DNA from: Rhodanobacter humi
Lineage (GTDB): Bacteria > Pseudomonadota > Gammaproteobacteria > Xanthomonadales > Rhodanobacteraceae
Assembly: GCF_041107455.1 (NCBI RefSeq)
Contig: NZ_JBGBPY010000001.1
Span: 3,038,001 to 3,102,000 of the forward strand
DNA: 64,000 bases
Reading direction: 5' to 3'
This document shows, in pieces, positions 47,666 through 57,127 of the stretch. Each line of letters starts with the position of its first letter. Within the stretch, counting starts at the first letter, position 1. A program made the position numbers and the translations under genes. Under the pieces are notes generated by a model. It saw only the letters and a program-made list of their open reading frames with translations. It was not told the DNA's origin and did not search any database.

Positions 47666-48519
47666 CGCAGCCCGGTGAACTGCAGGTAGGCGTGCAGCAG
47701 GGCGTCGCCGGCGATGAACCACACCCAGCCGGCCATCGCGATGAACGGGCCGAACGGCATTGGCACGCCACGCTCATGGCGGGAGAGCGCGATCAGGCTG
47801 CCGCCCACGATGGCGCCGATCAACGAAGACAGCAGCACGATGGGCAGGATCGCCAGCGGCCCCATCCAGGCGCCCAGCGCGGCCAGCAGCTTGAAGTCGC
47901 CGTGCCCCATGCCTTCCTTGCCGGTGAGCAGCTTGAACAGCCAGTACACGCTCCACAGGCTGAGGTAGCCGATCGCGGCGCCGAGGATCGAGGTGGTGGG
48001 CTCCACGAACAGCGGCTTCAGCGCCAGCAGCAGGCCCAGCCACAGCAAGGGCAGGGTGAGCTGGTCGGGCAGCAGTTGGGTGCGGAAGTCGATGCCGGAC
48101 AGCGCGATCAGCGTCCAGGTCAGCACGAGCCCGGCCAGCGCCGGCCAGGTCGGGCCCAGCTTCCACACCACGACGGCGCTCAGCACGCCGCTCAGCAGCT
48201 CCACCAGCGGGTACTGGATCGAGATCCGCGCCTTGCAGTAACGGCAGCGTCCGCCCAGCAGCAGCCAGCCGAACAGCGGGATGTTGTCCGCGGCCGACAG
48301 GGGATGCTTGCAGTGCGTGCAGTGCGAAGGCTCGCGCACGATGCCCGGCGGCAGGGTCTCGTCGCCAGCTTCCAGCTCCAGCACGTCGCGTGCCTCGCGC
48401 CGCCATTCGGCAGCCATGCGCTCAGGCAGACGCAGGATCACCACGTTGAGGAAACTGCCCACCAGCAGGCCGAGCACGGCGGCGAGGGCGATCCAGGCGG
48501 TCAGGGGTAGATCGGGCAT
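47662..48519 (-). CDS. pilD: type IV prepilin peptidase/N-methyltransferase
   Basis: 285 residues, membrane protein with about seven helices. It has a cytoplasmic zinc region with two CxxC pairs (HCTHCKHPLS, GRCRYCKARIS) and two aspartates of the TFPP protease: SGIDFRTQLLPD and GMGHGDFKLLAALGAW. It cleaves and methylates type IV pilins and type II secretion pseudopilins. The gene follows pilC and overlaps coaE. Confidence 0.96.
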   Translation of the reverse strand: MPDLPLTAWIALAAVLGLLVGSFLNVVILRLPERMAAEWRREARDVLELEAGDETLPPGIVREPSHCTHCKHPLSAADNIPLFGWLLLGGRCRYCKARISIQYPLVELLSGVLSAVVVWKLGPTWPALAGLVLTWTLIALSGIDFRTQLLPDQLTLPLLWLGLLLALKPLFVEPTTSILGAAIGYLSLWSVYWLFKLLTGKEGMGHGDFKLLAALGAWMGPLAILPIVLLSSLIGAIVGGSLIALSRHERGVPMPFGPFIAMAGWVWFIAGDALLHAYLQFTGLR

Positions 48520-48565
48520 GCGGGTCGGATGGCGGTTACGGGGCGGCCAAGCTTACGGGCTTGTC

Positions 48566-48651
48566 CGTAGGAGCGCACCCTGTGGGCGATGGCTTTTAGC
48601 TCTAATCGAAACGCAAGCCAAATCCATCGCGCACAGCGTGCGCTCCTGCGA
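48566..48651. repeat. REP-variant palindrome between pilD and pilC
   Basis: GTAGGAGCGCACCCTGTGGG and an imperfect inverse GCGCACAGCGTGCGCTCCTG. It lies in the 140-base gap between pilD and pilC. Confidence 0.8.
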
Positions 48652-48659
48652 CGCGGCGA

Positions 48660-49931
48660 TCAGACGGTGCCGGCGAGCTTGAAGATCGGCAGATACAGCG
48701 AGATCACCATGCCACCCACCACCACGCCGAGGATCACCATGATCATGGGTTCGAGCAGGGTGGAGAGAGTATCGACCGCATTCTCCACCTCTTCCTCGTA
48801 GAACTCGGCCACCTTGAACAGCATGTTGTCCAGCGCACCGGATTCCTCGCCGATCGCGGTCATCTGTACCACCATGTTCGGGAACAGTCCGGTTTGCTTC
48901 ATCGCCAACTGCAGCTGGTGACCGACCGAGATGTCGTCACGCATCTGCTTCACGGCATCACCGTAAACCACGCTGCCGGTGGCGCCGGAGACTGAGTCCA
49001 GAGCCTCCACGAGCGGCACTCCGGCGTGGAAGGTCACACCCAAGGTACGGGCAAAGCGGGCGATCGCCGACTCGCGCATGATCTTGCCGAAGACCGGTAG
49101 TTTCAGCGTCACGCGGTCGAGGAAATGGGCGAACTTCACTGAACGGCGCTTGCCCGCGACTAAACCGACCACACTGCCGATGACGATGATGATGATCAGC
49201 CACCACCAGCTCTTCATGAACTCCGAGGCGCTGACTACGAACTGGGTCGGGGCTGGCAGAGCGGCGCCGGCGTCGTGGAAGGTCTGCGCGAATACCGGCA
49301 CCACGAACAGCAGCATGATCATGCTGACCAGGAAGGCCACCGCAATCACCATGATCGGGTAGAACAGCGCCTTCTTGATCTTCTTCTTCAGCGCTTCGGT
49401 GCGTTCCTTGTAGGTGGCCACGGTGTCCAGCACGGTGTCCAGCACACCAGAGGCCTCGCCGGCGCGCACCAAGTTACGGTACAGCTCGTCGAACTGCACC
49501 GGGTAGCGACCCAACGCCTCGTGCAGCGACTGGCCACCTTCCAAGCCCTGCTTCACGTCCATCAGCATGTTCTTGAAGCGGACGTTCTTCTGGCCATCTG
49601 CAATGATGTCGAAGGACTGCACCAAGGGCACGCCGGACTTCATCATGGTGGCGATCTGGCGGCTGAACACTGCCACGTCACGTGGGCTGACCGAGCTGCC
49701 AGCGGAGCCGAACAGCGGCTTGGCGCGCTCGCGCACGGTCTGCGGGTTCATGCCCTGGCGGCGCAGTTCGGCTTTCACCAGCGATGCGTTCTTCGCCGGC
49801 ATGTCGCCCTTCATGCGCTTGCCGCGCTTGTCCAGAGCCACCCATTCGTAGACGGTGAGCTTGCTGACCGCCGCGCGCTCGGCACCGAGCGCGCGCGTGT
49901 CCTTCTTGGCAGTTGCAGAAGCCGTGGCCAT
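48660..49931 (-). CDS. pilC: type IV pilus inner-membrane platform protein PilC
   Basis: 423 residues from MATASATAKKDTRAL. Two GspF-type domains: SVSPRDVAVFSRQIATMMKSGVPLVQSF and LPVFGKIMRESAIARFARTLGVTFHAGVPLVEAL. Three membrane segments include YPIMVIAVAFLVSMIMLLFVV and MIMVILGVVVGGMVISLYLP. It anchors the PilB ATPase below the pilus base. Confidence 0.96.
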   Translation of the reverse strand: MATASATAKKDTRALGAERAAVSKLTVYEWVALDKRGKRMKGDMPAKNASLVKAELRRQGMNPQTVRERAKPLFGSAGSSVSPRDVAVFSRQIATMMKSGVPLVQSFDIIADGQKNVRFKNMLMDVKQGLEGGQSLHEALGRYPVQFDELYRNLVRAGEASGVLDTVLDTVATYKERTEALKKKIKKALFYPIMVIAVAFLVSMIMLLFVVPVFAQTFHDAGAALPAPTQFVVSASEFMKSWWWLIIIIVIGSVVGLVAGKRRSVKFAHFLDRVTLKLPVFGKIMRESAIARFARTLGVTFHAGVPLVEALDSVSGATGSVVYGDAVKQMRDDISVGHQLQLAMKQTGLFPNMVVQMTAIGEESGALDNMLFKVAEFYEEEVENAVDTLSTLLEPMIMVILGVVVGGMVISLYLPIFKLAGTV

Positions 49932-50078
49932 GCGCTGTCCCCCCTGATGGTGCGTTCCGGCGGGCCGTTCGGGCCCTGGAACCGTTCTGATACCGAAGCT
50001 TACGTCATTTTCCTGCCGTGAAACCGTGGCGGCGGCCACAGCTGGCGCAGGAGGGGTAAAGGAACGGCGTAGGGGTGG

Positions 50079-50136
50079 TTGTAGGAGCGGCTTCAGCCGC
50101 GACTGGCAAGGGAATCGCGGCTGAAGCCGCTCCTAC
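50079..50136. repeat. REP-type palindrome pair between pilC and pilB
   Basis: TGTAGGAGCGGCTTCAGCCG and its inverse in the 223-base gap between pilC and pilB. That gap holds no open pilin-like frame. Confidence 0.9.
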
Positions 50137-50154
50137 GCCGCTCCTGCGGCTGCG

Positions 50155-51876
50155 TCAATCCTTGGTCACCCGGTCGATCTCGGTGAGGCTGGTCATCCCC
50201 TGCTTCACCTTGAGCAGGGCCGAGGCGCGTAGGTCGTTGATGCCGGCCGCCTTGGCGGCCTCGGCGATCTGCAGCGCATTGCCGCCCTGCAGGATGATCT
50301 TCTGGATCTCCTCCAGCATCGGCATGACCTGGTAGATGCCCACGCGGCCCTTGTAGCCCTCGTTGCACTCGTCGCAGCCCACCGCCTCGTAGATGGTGAG
50401 GCCCGCGTCGATATCGGCCTGGCTGAAGCCCGCGGCCAGCAGCACTTGCGGCGGCAGATTCTGCGGCTTCTTGCAGCCGTGCAGGCGGCGTGCCAAGCGC
50501 TGGGCGATGATCAGGGTGACCGAGGAGGTGATGTTGTACGGCGCGATGCCCATGTTCATCAGGCGCGCCACGGTCTGCGCCGCATCGTTGGTGTGCAGGG
50601 TGGACAGCACCATGTGGCCGGTCTGTGCGGCCTTGATCGCGATCTCGGCGGTCTCCAGGTCGCGGATCTCGCCCACCATGATCACGTCCGGGTCCTGGCG
50701 CAGGAACGAACGCAACGCGGCGGCGAAGGTCATGCCGCGCTTGACGTTCTGCTGCACCTGGTTGATGCCCTCGACGCGGATTTCCACCGGGTCTTCCACG
50801 GTGGAGATGTTGCGCTCGGCGGTGTTCAGCATGTTGAGGCCGGTATACAGCGACACCGTCTTGCCCGAGCCGGTGGGGCCGGTGACGAGCACCATGCCGT
50901 AGGGCTTGTGGATGGCGTCCACGTAGAGCTTCTGCTGGTTCGGCTCATAGCCCAGCTTCTCGATGCCGATCTTGGCCGCCGAGCCGTCCAGGATACGCAG
51001 CACGATCTTCTCGCCGAACAGCGTAGGCAGGCTGCTGACGCGGAAATCCACCGCGCGGGTCTTGCTGAGGTTGAGCTTGATGCGACCGTCCTGCGGCACG
51101 CGCTTCTCGGCGATGTCCAGTTGCGCCATCACCTTCAGGCGCGAGCTGATGCGGCTGGCCAGCTTCAGCGGCGGGCTGGCCACCGCACGCAGCATGCCAT
51201 CCATGCGCAGGCGTACGCGGTACTGGTTTTCGAACGGTTCGAAGTGGATGTCCGAGGCCCCGCGCTTGATCGCGTCCACCAGGATCTTGTTGACGAACTT
51301 CACCACCGGTGCATCGTCAGTACCTGTTGCGTCGATACCGCCCGGCGCCTCATCGACATCGCCGCCTTCGGTATCCAGCTCGCCTAGGTCGTCGCCACCC
51401 ATGTCGGGCATCACGTCGTGCATGTTGCTGAGTGCGACGTCGATGGTGCGGTTGAGCTGGCTGCGCTCGACCAGGATCGGTTCCACCATGCAGTTGGAGT
51501 GGAACTTGATCTCCTCCAGCGCATCCAGCTGCATCGGGTCGGCGATGCCCACGAACAGGCGCTTGCCACGCCGGAACAGCGGCAGCGCGCGGTGCTTCGT
51601 CAGCAAGGCTTCGCTCACCAAATTGACCGGGAGCTGTGTGGGGTTCAGTGCGGTCACGTCCAGCATCGGCATGCCGAACTCAAGCGAGGCTAGGCGCAGC
51701 AGGCGCAGGCCGTCCACCAGGTTCTGGTCCAGCAGCCACGAGGTCAGAGTGACGCGTTGCTGGTTGCTTTCCTGCACCGCGCGACGCGCGTCCGCCTCCG
51801 ACAACAGACCCTCGGCTACCAAGCGGCGCGCAAGCCCGGTCAGCCCCGCGAGCGGCGTTTGCATTGCAGATGACAT
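50155..51876 (-). CDS. pilB: type IV pilus assembly ATPase PilB
   Basis: 573 residues. An N-terminal GspE-N/MshEN-type region (about 10-170) is followed by the secretion ATPase core: Walker A GPTGSGKT, Asp box, Walker B in DPDVIMVGEIRDLETAE, His box (GHMVLSTLHTNDA), and a CxxC zinc element (VGCDECNEGYKGRVGIYQ). It powers pilus extension. The first ATG is used; a second at codon 5 is possible. Confidence 0.97.
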   Translation of the reverse strand: MSSAMQTPLAGLTGLARRLVAEGLLSEADARRAVQESNQQRVTLTSWLLDQNLVDGLRLLRLASLEFGMPMLDVTALNPTQLPVNLVSEALLTKHRALPLFRRGKRLFVGIADPMQLDALEEIKFHSNCMVEPILVERSQLNRTIDVALSNMHDVMPDMGGDDLGELDTEGGDVDEAPGGIDATGTDDAPVVKFVNKILVDAIKRGASDIHFEPFENQYRVRLRMDGMLRAVASPPLKLASRISSRLKVMAQLDIAEKRVPQDGRIKLNLSKTRAVDFRVSSLPTLFGEKIVLRILDGSAAKIGIEKLGYEPNQQKLYVDAIHKPYGMVLVTGPTGSGKTVSLYTGLNMLNTAERNISTVEDPVEIRVEGINQVQQNVKRGMTFAAALRSFLRQDPDVIMVGEIRDLETAEIAIKAAQTGHMVLSTLHTNDAAQTVARLMNMGIAPYNITSSVTLIIAQRLARRLHGCKKPQNLPPQVLLAAGFSQADIDAGLTIYEAVGCDECNEGYKGRVGIYQVMPMLEEIQKIILQGGNALQIAEAAKAAGINDLRASALLKVKQGMTSLTEIDRVTKD

Positions 51877-52011
51877 GAGTGGCAGCCCCGAGCCCTAATG
51901 GCACCGAATCTACCCCAGTCGGGGCTGCGGGTCATCCGTTCGGCGCGACCAGGTCGGCGGTCGTGACGCCTGCTTCACGTTATGATGCGTCGCAATCCGG
52001 GGAGCCAACCG

Positions 52012-52866
52012 TTGAACCGCCTCAGCATCATCCTGCCCGCCAAGAACGAAGCCCCTGCACTGGCCGAATTGCTGCCGCGATTGCATTCCGCCCACCCTGA
52101 GGCGGAGATCATCGTGGTGGACGATGGTTCCACCGACGACACGTGCCGAATCTGTGCCGAAGCCGGTGTGAACTGCCTCAGTTCACCGTATTCGATGGGC
52201 AATGGCGCTGCGATCAAGCGCGGCGCCCGTGCCGCCAGCGGCGAGGTGCTGGTGCTCATGGACGGCGACGGCCAGCATGATCCGGCCGACGTGGCGCGCC
52301 TGCTGGCCAAGCTCCACGAGGGCTACGACATGGTGGTCGGCGCCCGCGACTGGGGCAGCCAGGCCGGCGTGGGTCGCGGCTTGGCCAACACGCTGTACAA
52401 CTGGCTGGCCACCCGCATGACCGGCCACCCGGTGGCCGACCTCACCTCCGGCTTCCGCGCCGTACGCGCGGACAAGTTCCGCGAGTTCCTGCACCTGCTG
52501 CCGAACGGCTTCAGCTACCCCACCACCAGCACCATGGCGTTCTTCCGCAGCGCCTATCCGGTGGCCTATCTGCCGATCAAGGCCGCCCAGCGCGTGGGCA
52601 AGAGCCATATCAAACCGATCAAGGACGGCGTGCGCTTTCTGCTGATCATCTTCAAGATCGCCACGCTGTACTCGCCGCTCAAGCTGTTCGTGCCGACCGC
52701 GGTGGCGTTCTTCCTGCTCGGCTGCGCGAATTACGCTTGGACATTCGCGCAGGATGGCCGCCTTACGAACGGCAGCACCCTCATGTGGAGCGCCGCAGTG
52801 ATCGTGTTCCTGATTGGGCTGATTTCAGAACAGATCACGTCGTTGATCTATCGGCGCGATGCGTAA
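52012..52866 (+). CDS. GT2 family glycosyltransferase with C-terminal membrane helices
   Basis: 284 residues from a TTG at 52012 with GGGGAG exactly seven bases upstream; in-frame ATGs at 51982 and 51985 have no ribosome site. GT-A fold: LSIILPAKNEAPALAELLP, VVDDGSTDDT, the DGD metal site in LVLMDGDGQHDP, and the FSYPTTSTMAFFRS acceptor loop. Two C-terminal membrane segments follow (about 220-240 and 255-275). The layout resembles dolichyl- or undecaprenyl-phosphate sugar synthases. It probably makes a lipid-linked sugar for the surface polysaccharide encoded downstream. Confidence 0.9.
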   Translation: MNRLSIILPAKNEAPALAELLPRLHSAHPEAEIIVVDDGSTDDTCRICAEAGVNCLSSPYSMGNGAAIKRGARAASGEVLVLMDGDGQHDPADVARLLAKLHEGYDMVVGARDWGSQAGVGRGLANTLYNWLATRMTGHPVADLTSGFRAVRADKFREFLHLLPNGFSYPTTSTMAFFRSAYPVAYLPIKAAQRVGKSHIKPIKDGVRFLLIIFKIATLYSPLKLFVPTAVAFFLLGCANYAWTFAQDGRLTNGSTLMWSAAVIVFLIGLISEQITSLIYRRDA

Positions 52867-52896
52867 GCCGATTTGCGTGGTGTGGCCGTGAGAAAG

Positions 52897-54111
52897 ATGC
52901 GCCTGCTCGCATTGACGACGTCATATCCGCTGTACCCGGGTAGTTCCGCTGGCGTATTCGTCCAAAGTCTTTATCGACGCCTGTCAGTCAAATGCGCCAT
53001 AGACGTGGTCTGCCCCGCTGGTGCGAAGCCCATGAAGGCGACATTCGACGATAGCGCGGCAACGGGTATTCGCGTTCATGCGGTGCATTACGCACCTAGG
53101 GCGTGGCGCAGGTTGGCCCAGGAGTCTGGTGGAATCGTTACGGGTTTGCGGCGCGCGCCATGGTACGTATTGCTGCTGCCGGGATTGCTGTTTGGACTGT
53201 TTTGGCGCTGCTTGTTGCGCGCGGGTGATACGGATTTGATTCATGCCAACTGGGCTGTATGCGGGGCCATGGCGGGCATCGTCGGGCGTTTGCGGAGGAA
53301 GCCCGTGATAACAACGTTGCGCGGCAGCGACGTAACGCGCGCGACCCGTTCGTGGCTAGATCGAATGACCCTCGGCTTGGCCGTGCGCAACAGTCGAATC
53401 GTGATTTGCGTTTCGGAAGCGATGGCTGAGCAGCTGCGTACGCAATTCCCGCATCGTACTGCCGACATTCATGCATGCCTCAATGGTGCCGATGAGGCAT
53501 TCTTCCAGATCAACAGGACGGTCTCCGACGACACCGGCTTGCGGGTGCTGGCGGTGGGCAACCTGATTCCTCTGAAAGGCTTCGATGTGTTGATCGAGGC
53601 TGTCGCGCGTGCGCGTCATCGTGAGCAAATGCATGTATGCATCGTCGGCGGTGGACCCGAGCGGGAAGCACTGCTCGCTCTGGCGGCATCCCGCGGTGTG
53701 TCTTCCTGTTTCACGTTTGCCGGAACCGTGCCCGCAACCGACATGCCGAAACGAATTTCCGAAGCGGATGTGTTCGTCCTTTCCAGTCGTTCGGAGGGGC
53801 GACCCAATGTTGTCGTGGAAGCTTTGGCTGGCGGTTTGCCGGTTATTTCCACCGATCTGGAGGGTGTGCAGGGAATGGTCAGGAACGGTGACACCGGCTG
53901 GCTGATCGCAGTCGATGACCCAGATGCATTGGCCGCTGCGCTGGATCAGGCGGTCACCGATCGCGCAGAACTTTACCGCCGCGGTGAACGCGCACGTGCG
54001 GCCGCACGCACTCAGATCGGGACATGGATGGATACGGCGCGTTGTTACGAGGCGTTGTTCCAGACAGCCTTGACGCAAGACGGGAGGCAGCGCCCCTCAT
54101 GTGCGGAATAG
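52897..54111 (+). CDS. GT4 family glycosyltransferase
   Basis: 404 residues from MRLLALTTSYPLYPGS (GTG at 52888 and TTG at 52873 are alternatives). GT-B fold: an N-terminal acceptor domain with GVFVQSLYRRLS, and a C-terminal nucleotide-sugar domain with LAVGNLIPLKGFDVLIEA, VGGGPEREALLALA and the EX7E-type region SEADVFVLSSRSEGRPNVVVEALAGGLPV. It transfers a hexose to the growing polysaccharide. The 3' end overlaps asnB by 13 bases. Confidence 0.92.
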   Translation: MRLLALTTSYPLYPGSSAGVFVQSLYRRLSVKCAIDVVCPAGAKPMKATFDDSAATGIRVHAVHYAPRAWRRLAQESGGIVTGLRRAPWYVLLLPGLLFGLFWRCLLRAGDTDLIHANWAVCGAMAGIVGRLRRKPVITTLRGSDVTRATRSWLDRMTLGLAVRNSRIVICVSEAMAEQLRTQFPHRTADIHACLNGADEAFFQINRTVSDDTGLRVLAVGNLIPLKGFDVLIEAVARARHREQMHVCIVGGGPEREALLALAASRGVSSCFTFAGTVPATDMPKRISEADVFVLSSRSEGRPNVVVEALAGGLPVISTDLEGVQGMVRNGDTGWLIAVDDPDALAAALDQAVTDRAELYRRGERARAAARTQIGTWMDTARCYEALFQTALTQDGRQRPSCAE

Positions 54112-55940
54112 CCTTTCTCCGGGCCCCGGCGGTTTCATTCGGGGAGCGTCGCGAACGGATGGGAGCGGCCTTGCAACGGCTCAAGCACCGCGGCCCCGAC
54201 GAATCCGGGTGCTTCGACGGTGACGATTTCGTGGCGGGACACACGCGGCTGGCGATCATCGATCTCGATGGCGGCCACCAGCCCATGCGTGATCCCGCTG
54301 GGCGCTGGGTCCTGGTGTTCAATGGCGAGATCTACAACTACCGGGAATTGCGAGCCCAATTGGCGGGGCGCTGGGATTTTCGCGATGACAGCGACACCGA
54401 AGTGTTGCTGGCTGGGCTGGTCACGGAAGGTGCAAGGTTCGTCGAACGCCTAGATGGCATGTGGGCGTTCGTGTTGCTCGATGCCGCTTCCGGTGACGTG
54501 TTGCTTTCAAGGGACCGCTTCGGCAAGAAGCCCTTGTATTACCGCCGCCACGGTACGACGTTTGCCTGTGCCTCCGAATTGCCGGCACTGGAGGTGCTGA
54601 CTCCGGATGTGGCCAGCACGGAAGATGCCGCGGGCATCGCGGACTATTTCCGCTACGGCTACGCGTTGCCCGGAACGACTTGTGTGGCAGGCGTCAGCGA
54701 GGTTTTGCCAGCACACACGTTGTGGCTGCGCGCGGATGGTTCCATCGTCCAGGAGTGCTATTGGGCGCCATCGGTCGAACCCTGGACTGGCAGCTTCGAG
54801 GAAGCGGCCGAGCAGGTTCGCGAACTGCTGACGCAGGGTGTGCGTCGACGCCAGTTGGCATCCGACGTTGAAGTCGGGGCGTTCCTTTCCGGCGGCGTCG
54901 ATTCGACAACCGTGTGTGCGCTTGCGCAGGAATCGGGGTTCGGAAGGCTGCGAACATTTACCGCGGGTTTTGCCGAACCGACCTACGATGAGCGCGCGCC
55001 AGCGGCGCGGGCGGCAGCCGAGCTGGGTACGCTGCACACGGCTGAAGAGATCAAGCCGGATATTGCGGCAGCCCTTGCAACGGAACTTCCCCGCCGCATG
55101 GGCCAGCCGTTCGGCGATTCTTCTCTGGTTCCCAGCGCGTTGGTTGCTTCGGTCGCGGCGCGGCACGTCAAGGTGGTTCTGACAGGTGATGGCGCCGACG
55201 AGATCTTCGGGGGTTACGCCAGATACGCAGGCCGGTTGCTGCGCCAGCGCTATCACCGGCTGCCAGCCTCGCTGCGTTCGATCGTCGAGCGTGGCGTGCT
55301 GGCGACGCCCGAACCCTACGCGCATCACAGCGGCAGCTTCCTGAAACGTGCACATCTTTTCGTGCGGCTGGCGCGCGAGGACAAGGATGCCTACATAGGG
55401 CCGCCGGCCATCCGCAAGGAAACGCTCGCGCAACTGGTGCCCGGGCTGGGCGCGGGAAACTCGATGCCCGATCGGCCCTGGCCTGATGACCCGGACGAAC
55501 TGAGGCACATGCTGCTGATGGACTGTCTGGTCTATTTGCCCCAGGACATCCTGCAGAAAGTCGATCGCGCGACGATGATGCATTCGCTCGAAGCCCGCAG
55601 CCCTTTTCTTGACAAAGCGCTGTTTGAATTTGCGATTCGCTTGCCTTGGCAATGGCACTTCTCGGGATTGCGCGGAAAGCGCTTGTTGCAGGCGGCCATG
55701 CGCGGTCGCGTGCCTGACTTCATCTGGGATCGTCGCAAGCAGGGATTTGCCTCGCCGGTCAGTCACTGGCTGCGCCATTGGTTGGGGGATGACCTGCTGT
55801 CCATGACGGATTCGGGAGACACCGGTGTCGTGGATGCGGCGGGATTGCGCGCGCTGCTGCGTGAGCACCGCGCTGGGCGTGCCGATCATTCGCAGCCACT
55901 GTGGCTGGCCTATGCCTATCTGCGCTGGCGCGCCGGTTGA
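54099..55940 (+). CDS. asnB: asparagine synthetase B-type glutamine amidotransferase (first copy)
   Basis: 613 residues, ATG placing Cys2 at the mature N-terminus (MCGIAFLRAP). Glutaminase domain 1-200 (RLAIIDLDGGHQPM, FNGEIYNYRELR), then the ATP pyrophosphatase-type synthetase domain with FLSGGVDSTTVCAL, LTGDGADEIFGGYARY and DRATMMHSLEARSPFLD. In polysaccharide loci these enzymes more often amidate sugar acids or precursors than make asparagine. It overlaps the GT4 gene before it and ends 4 bases before the next. Confidence 0.92.
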   Translation: MCGIAFLRAPAVSFGERRERMGAALQRLKHRGPDESGCFDGDDFVAGHTRLAIIDLDGGHQPMRDPAGRWVLVFNGEIYNYRELRAQLAGRWDFRDDSDTEVLLAGLVTEGARFVERLDGMWAFVLLDAASGDVLLSRDRFGKKPLYYRRHGTTFACASELPALEVLTPDVASTEDAAGIADYFRYGYALPGTTCVAGVSEVLPAHTLWLRADGSIVQECYWAPSVEPWTGSFEEAAEQVRELLTQGVRRRQLASDVEVGAFLSGGVDSTTVCALAQESGFGRLRTFTAGFAEPTYDERAPAARAAAELGTLHTAEEIKPDIAAALATELPRRMGQPFGDSSLVPSALVASVAARHVKVVLTGDGADEIFGGYARYAGRLLRQRYHRLPASLRSIVERGVLATPEPYAHHSGSFLKRAHLFVRLAREDKDAYIGPPAIRKETLAQLVPGLGAGNSMPDRPWPDDPDELRHMLLMDCLVYLPQDILQKVDRATMMHSLEARSPFLDKALFEFAIRLPWQWHFSGLRGKRLLQAAMRGRVPDFIWDRRKQGFASPVSHWLRHWLGDDLLSMTDSGDTGVVDAAGLRALLREHRAGRADHSQPLWLAYAYLRWRAG

Positions 55941-55944
55941 CTGC

Positions 55945-57060
55945 ATGACTGCACGCGCTGACCGCATCTTGCTTGTCTTGCCGAGCCTCGAGCGAGGTGG
56001 CGGCGAGCGTGTATTGCTGCAACTGGCTGGATCGTTTCTGGCCGCAGGGCGGGAAGTGCACGTAGCTGTCCTGCTTGGCGGTGGCCCGCTACGTCCGCTT
56101 GTTCCAGACGCTGTGACGTTGCATGAGCTGATCGATGCCGGCGATGCGCCCAAGGGTCTTGCACTGGCATGGAAGGCACTCCCCAGGTTGGCATCGCTCA
56201 TCCGCACGATCAAACCGCACGCCGTGTTGAGCACGATGACAGGAACGAGTCTGTTGACTGTGCTGGCATGCATGCGGGCGCGCATCCGTGCACGTCTCGT
56301 CCTGCGGGAGGCATCCAGCCTCGTCAACACGAAAAGTGCCTTGAAACGACAAGCGATGCGTTGGCTCTACCGACGCGTTGGCGGGCTGGTCGCGGTGTCA
56401 GCGGGGGTTGCGCAGGATCTGCGTGGGCTGGGTCTTGCGGATGACCGCATCCATGTCATACGCAATCCGGTGGATGTCGAGCGGCTGCGGCAACTCGCGG
56501 CTGTCGGCTTGCCACCAGCGTTGCTGGACAACGCCCCGTACGTGGTTTCGCTGGGACGCTTGACCGAAGCGAAAGATTTCCCCACCTTGTTGCGGGCGTA
56601 TGCAACCAGCGCTTTGCGCGGCAGCCATCGCCTCATCATTGTCGGGGAAGGCGAGCAACGCACGAACCTGGAAAACCTGATGCGAGATCTCGGGCTGGCG
56701 GATCGTGTCCTGCTCACGGGGGCGATGGACAATCCGTATCGCGTGCTGGCCGATGCTTCGTTGCACGTTCTTTCTTCCCGCTGGGAAGGTTATCCGAATG
56801 TCCTGCTGGAAGCCCTCGCCTTGGGAGTTCCGATGGTATCCACCGATTGCCCGCATGGTCCGTGCGAAATACTCGATGGTGGACGCTACGGTCGCCTCGT
56901 GCCTGTCGGCGATGCAGCCGCCTTGGCGCATGCGATGGATGCGGAACTGGAGCAGCCGTCATATACGGGCGAGGCGGTTCTTGCCGTTCACCACCCCCAG
57001 ATCATTGCGTTGCGCTATCTGGCGTTACTGGATGGTGCATACGTAGAAGGATCGACATGA
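55945..57060 (+). CDS. GT4 family glycosyltransferase
   Basis: 371 residues from MTARADRILLVLPSLERGGGERV (the conserved GGGER glycine-rich start). C-terminal donor domain with VSLGRLTEAKDFPTLLRAYA, IVGEGEQRTNLENLM and SSRWEGYPNVLLEALALGVPMV. N-acetylgalactosamine or glucosamine transferases often have this form, but the sugar is not predictable. It directly follows asnB. Confidence 0.92.
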   Translation: MTARADRILLVLPSLERGGGERVLLQLAGSFLAAGREVHVAVLLGGGPLRPLVPDAVTLHELIDAGDAPKGLALAWKALPRLASLIRTIKPHAVLSTMTGTSLLTVLACMRARIRARLVLREASSLVNTKSALKRQAMRWLYRRVGGLVAVSAGVAQDLRGLGLADDRIHVIRNPVDVERLRQLAAVGLPPALLDNAPYVVSLGRLTEAKDFPTLLRAYATSALRGSHRLIIVGEGEQRTNLENLMRDLGLADRVLLTGAMDNPYRVLADASLHVLSSRWEGYPNVLLEALALGVPMVSTDCPHGPCEILDGGRYGRLVPVGDAAALAHAMDAELEQPSYTGEAVLAVHHPQIIALRYLALLDGAYVEGST

Positions 57061-57127
57061 TCCGAATCTCAGATATATCGTTTAGTGCGAACAACGGCCT
57101 TTGTGGCATGAAATCTGGATCGCCGCC

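Noticed and set aside
51981-51986. TATGAT as a -10 promoter element before the GT2 gene
   Set aside because: No acceptable -35 hexamer at 16-18 bases upstream; only the ribosome-site argument was kept for choosing the TTG start.
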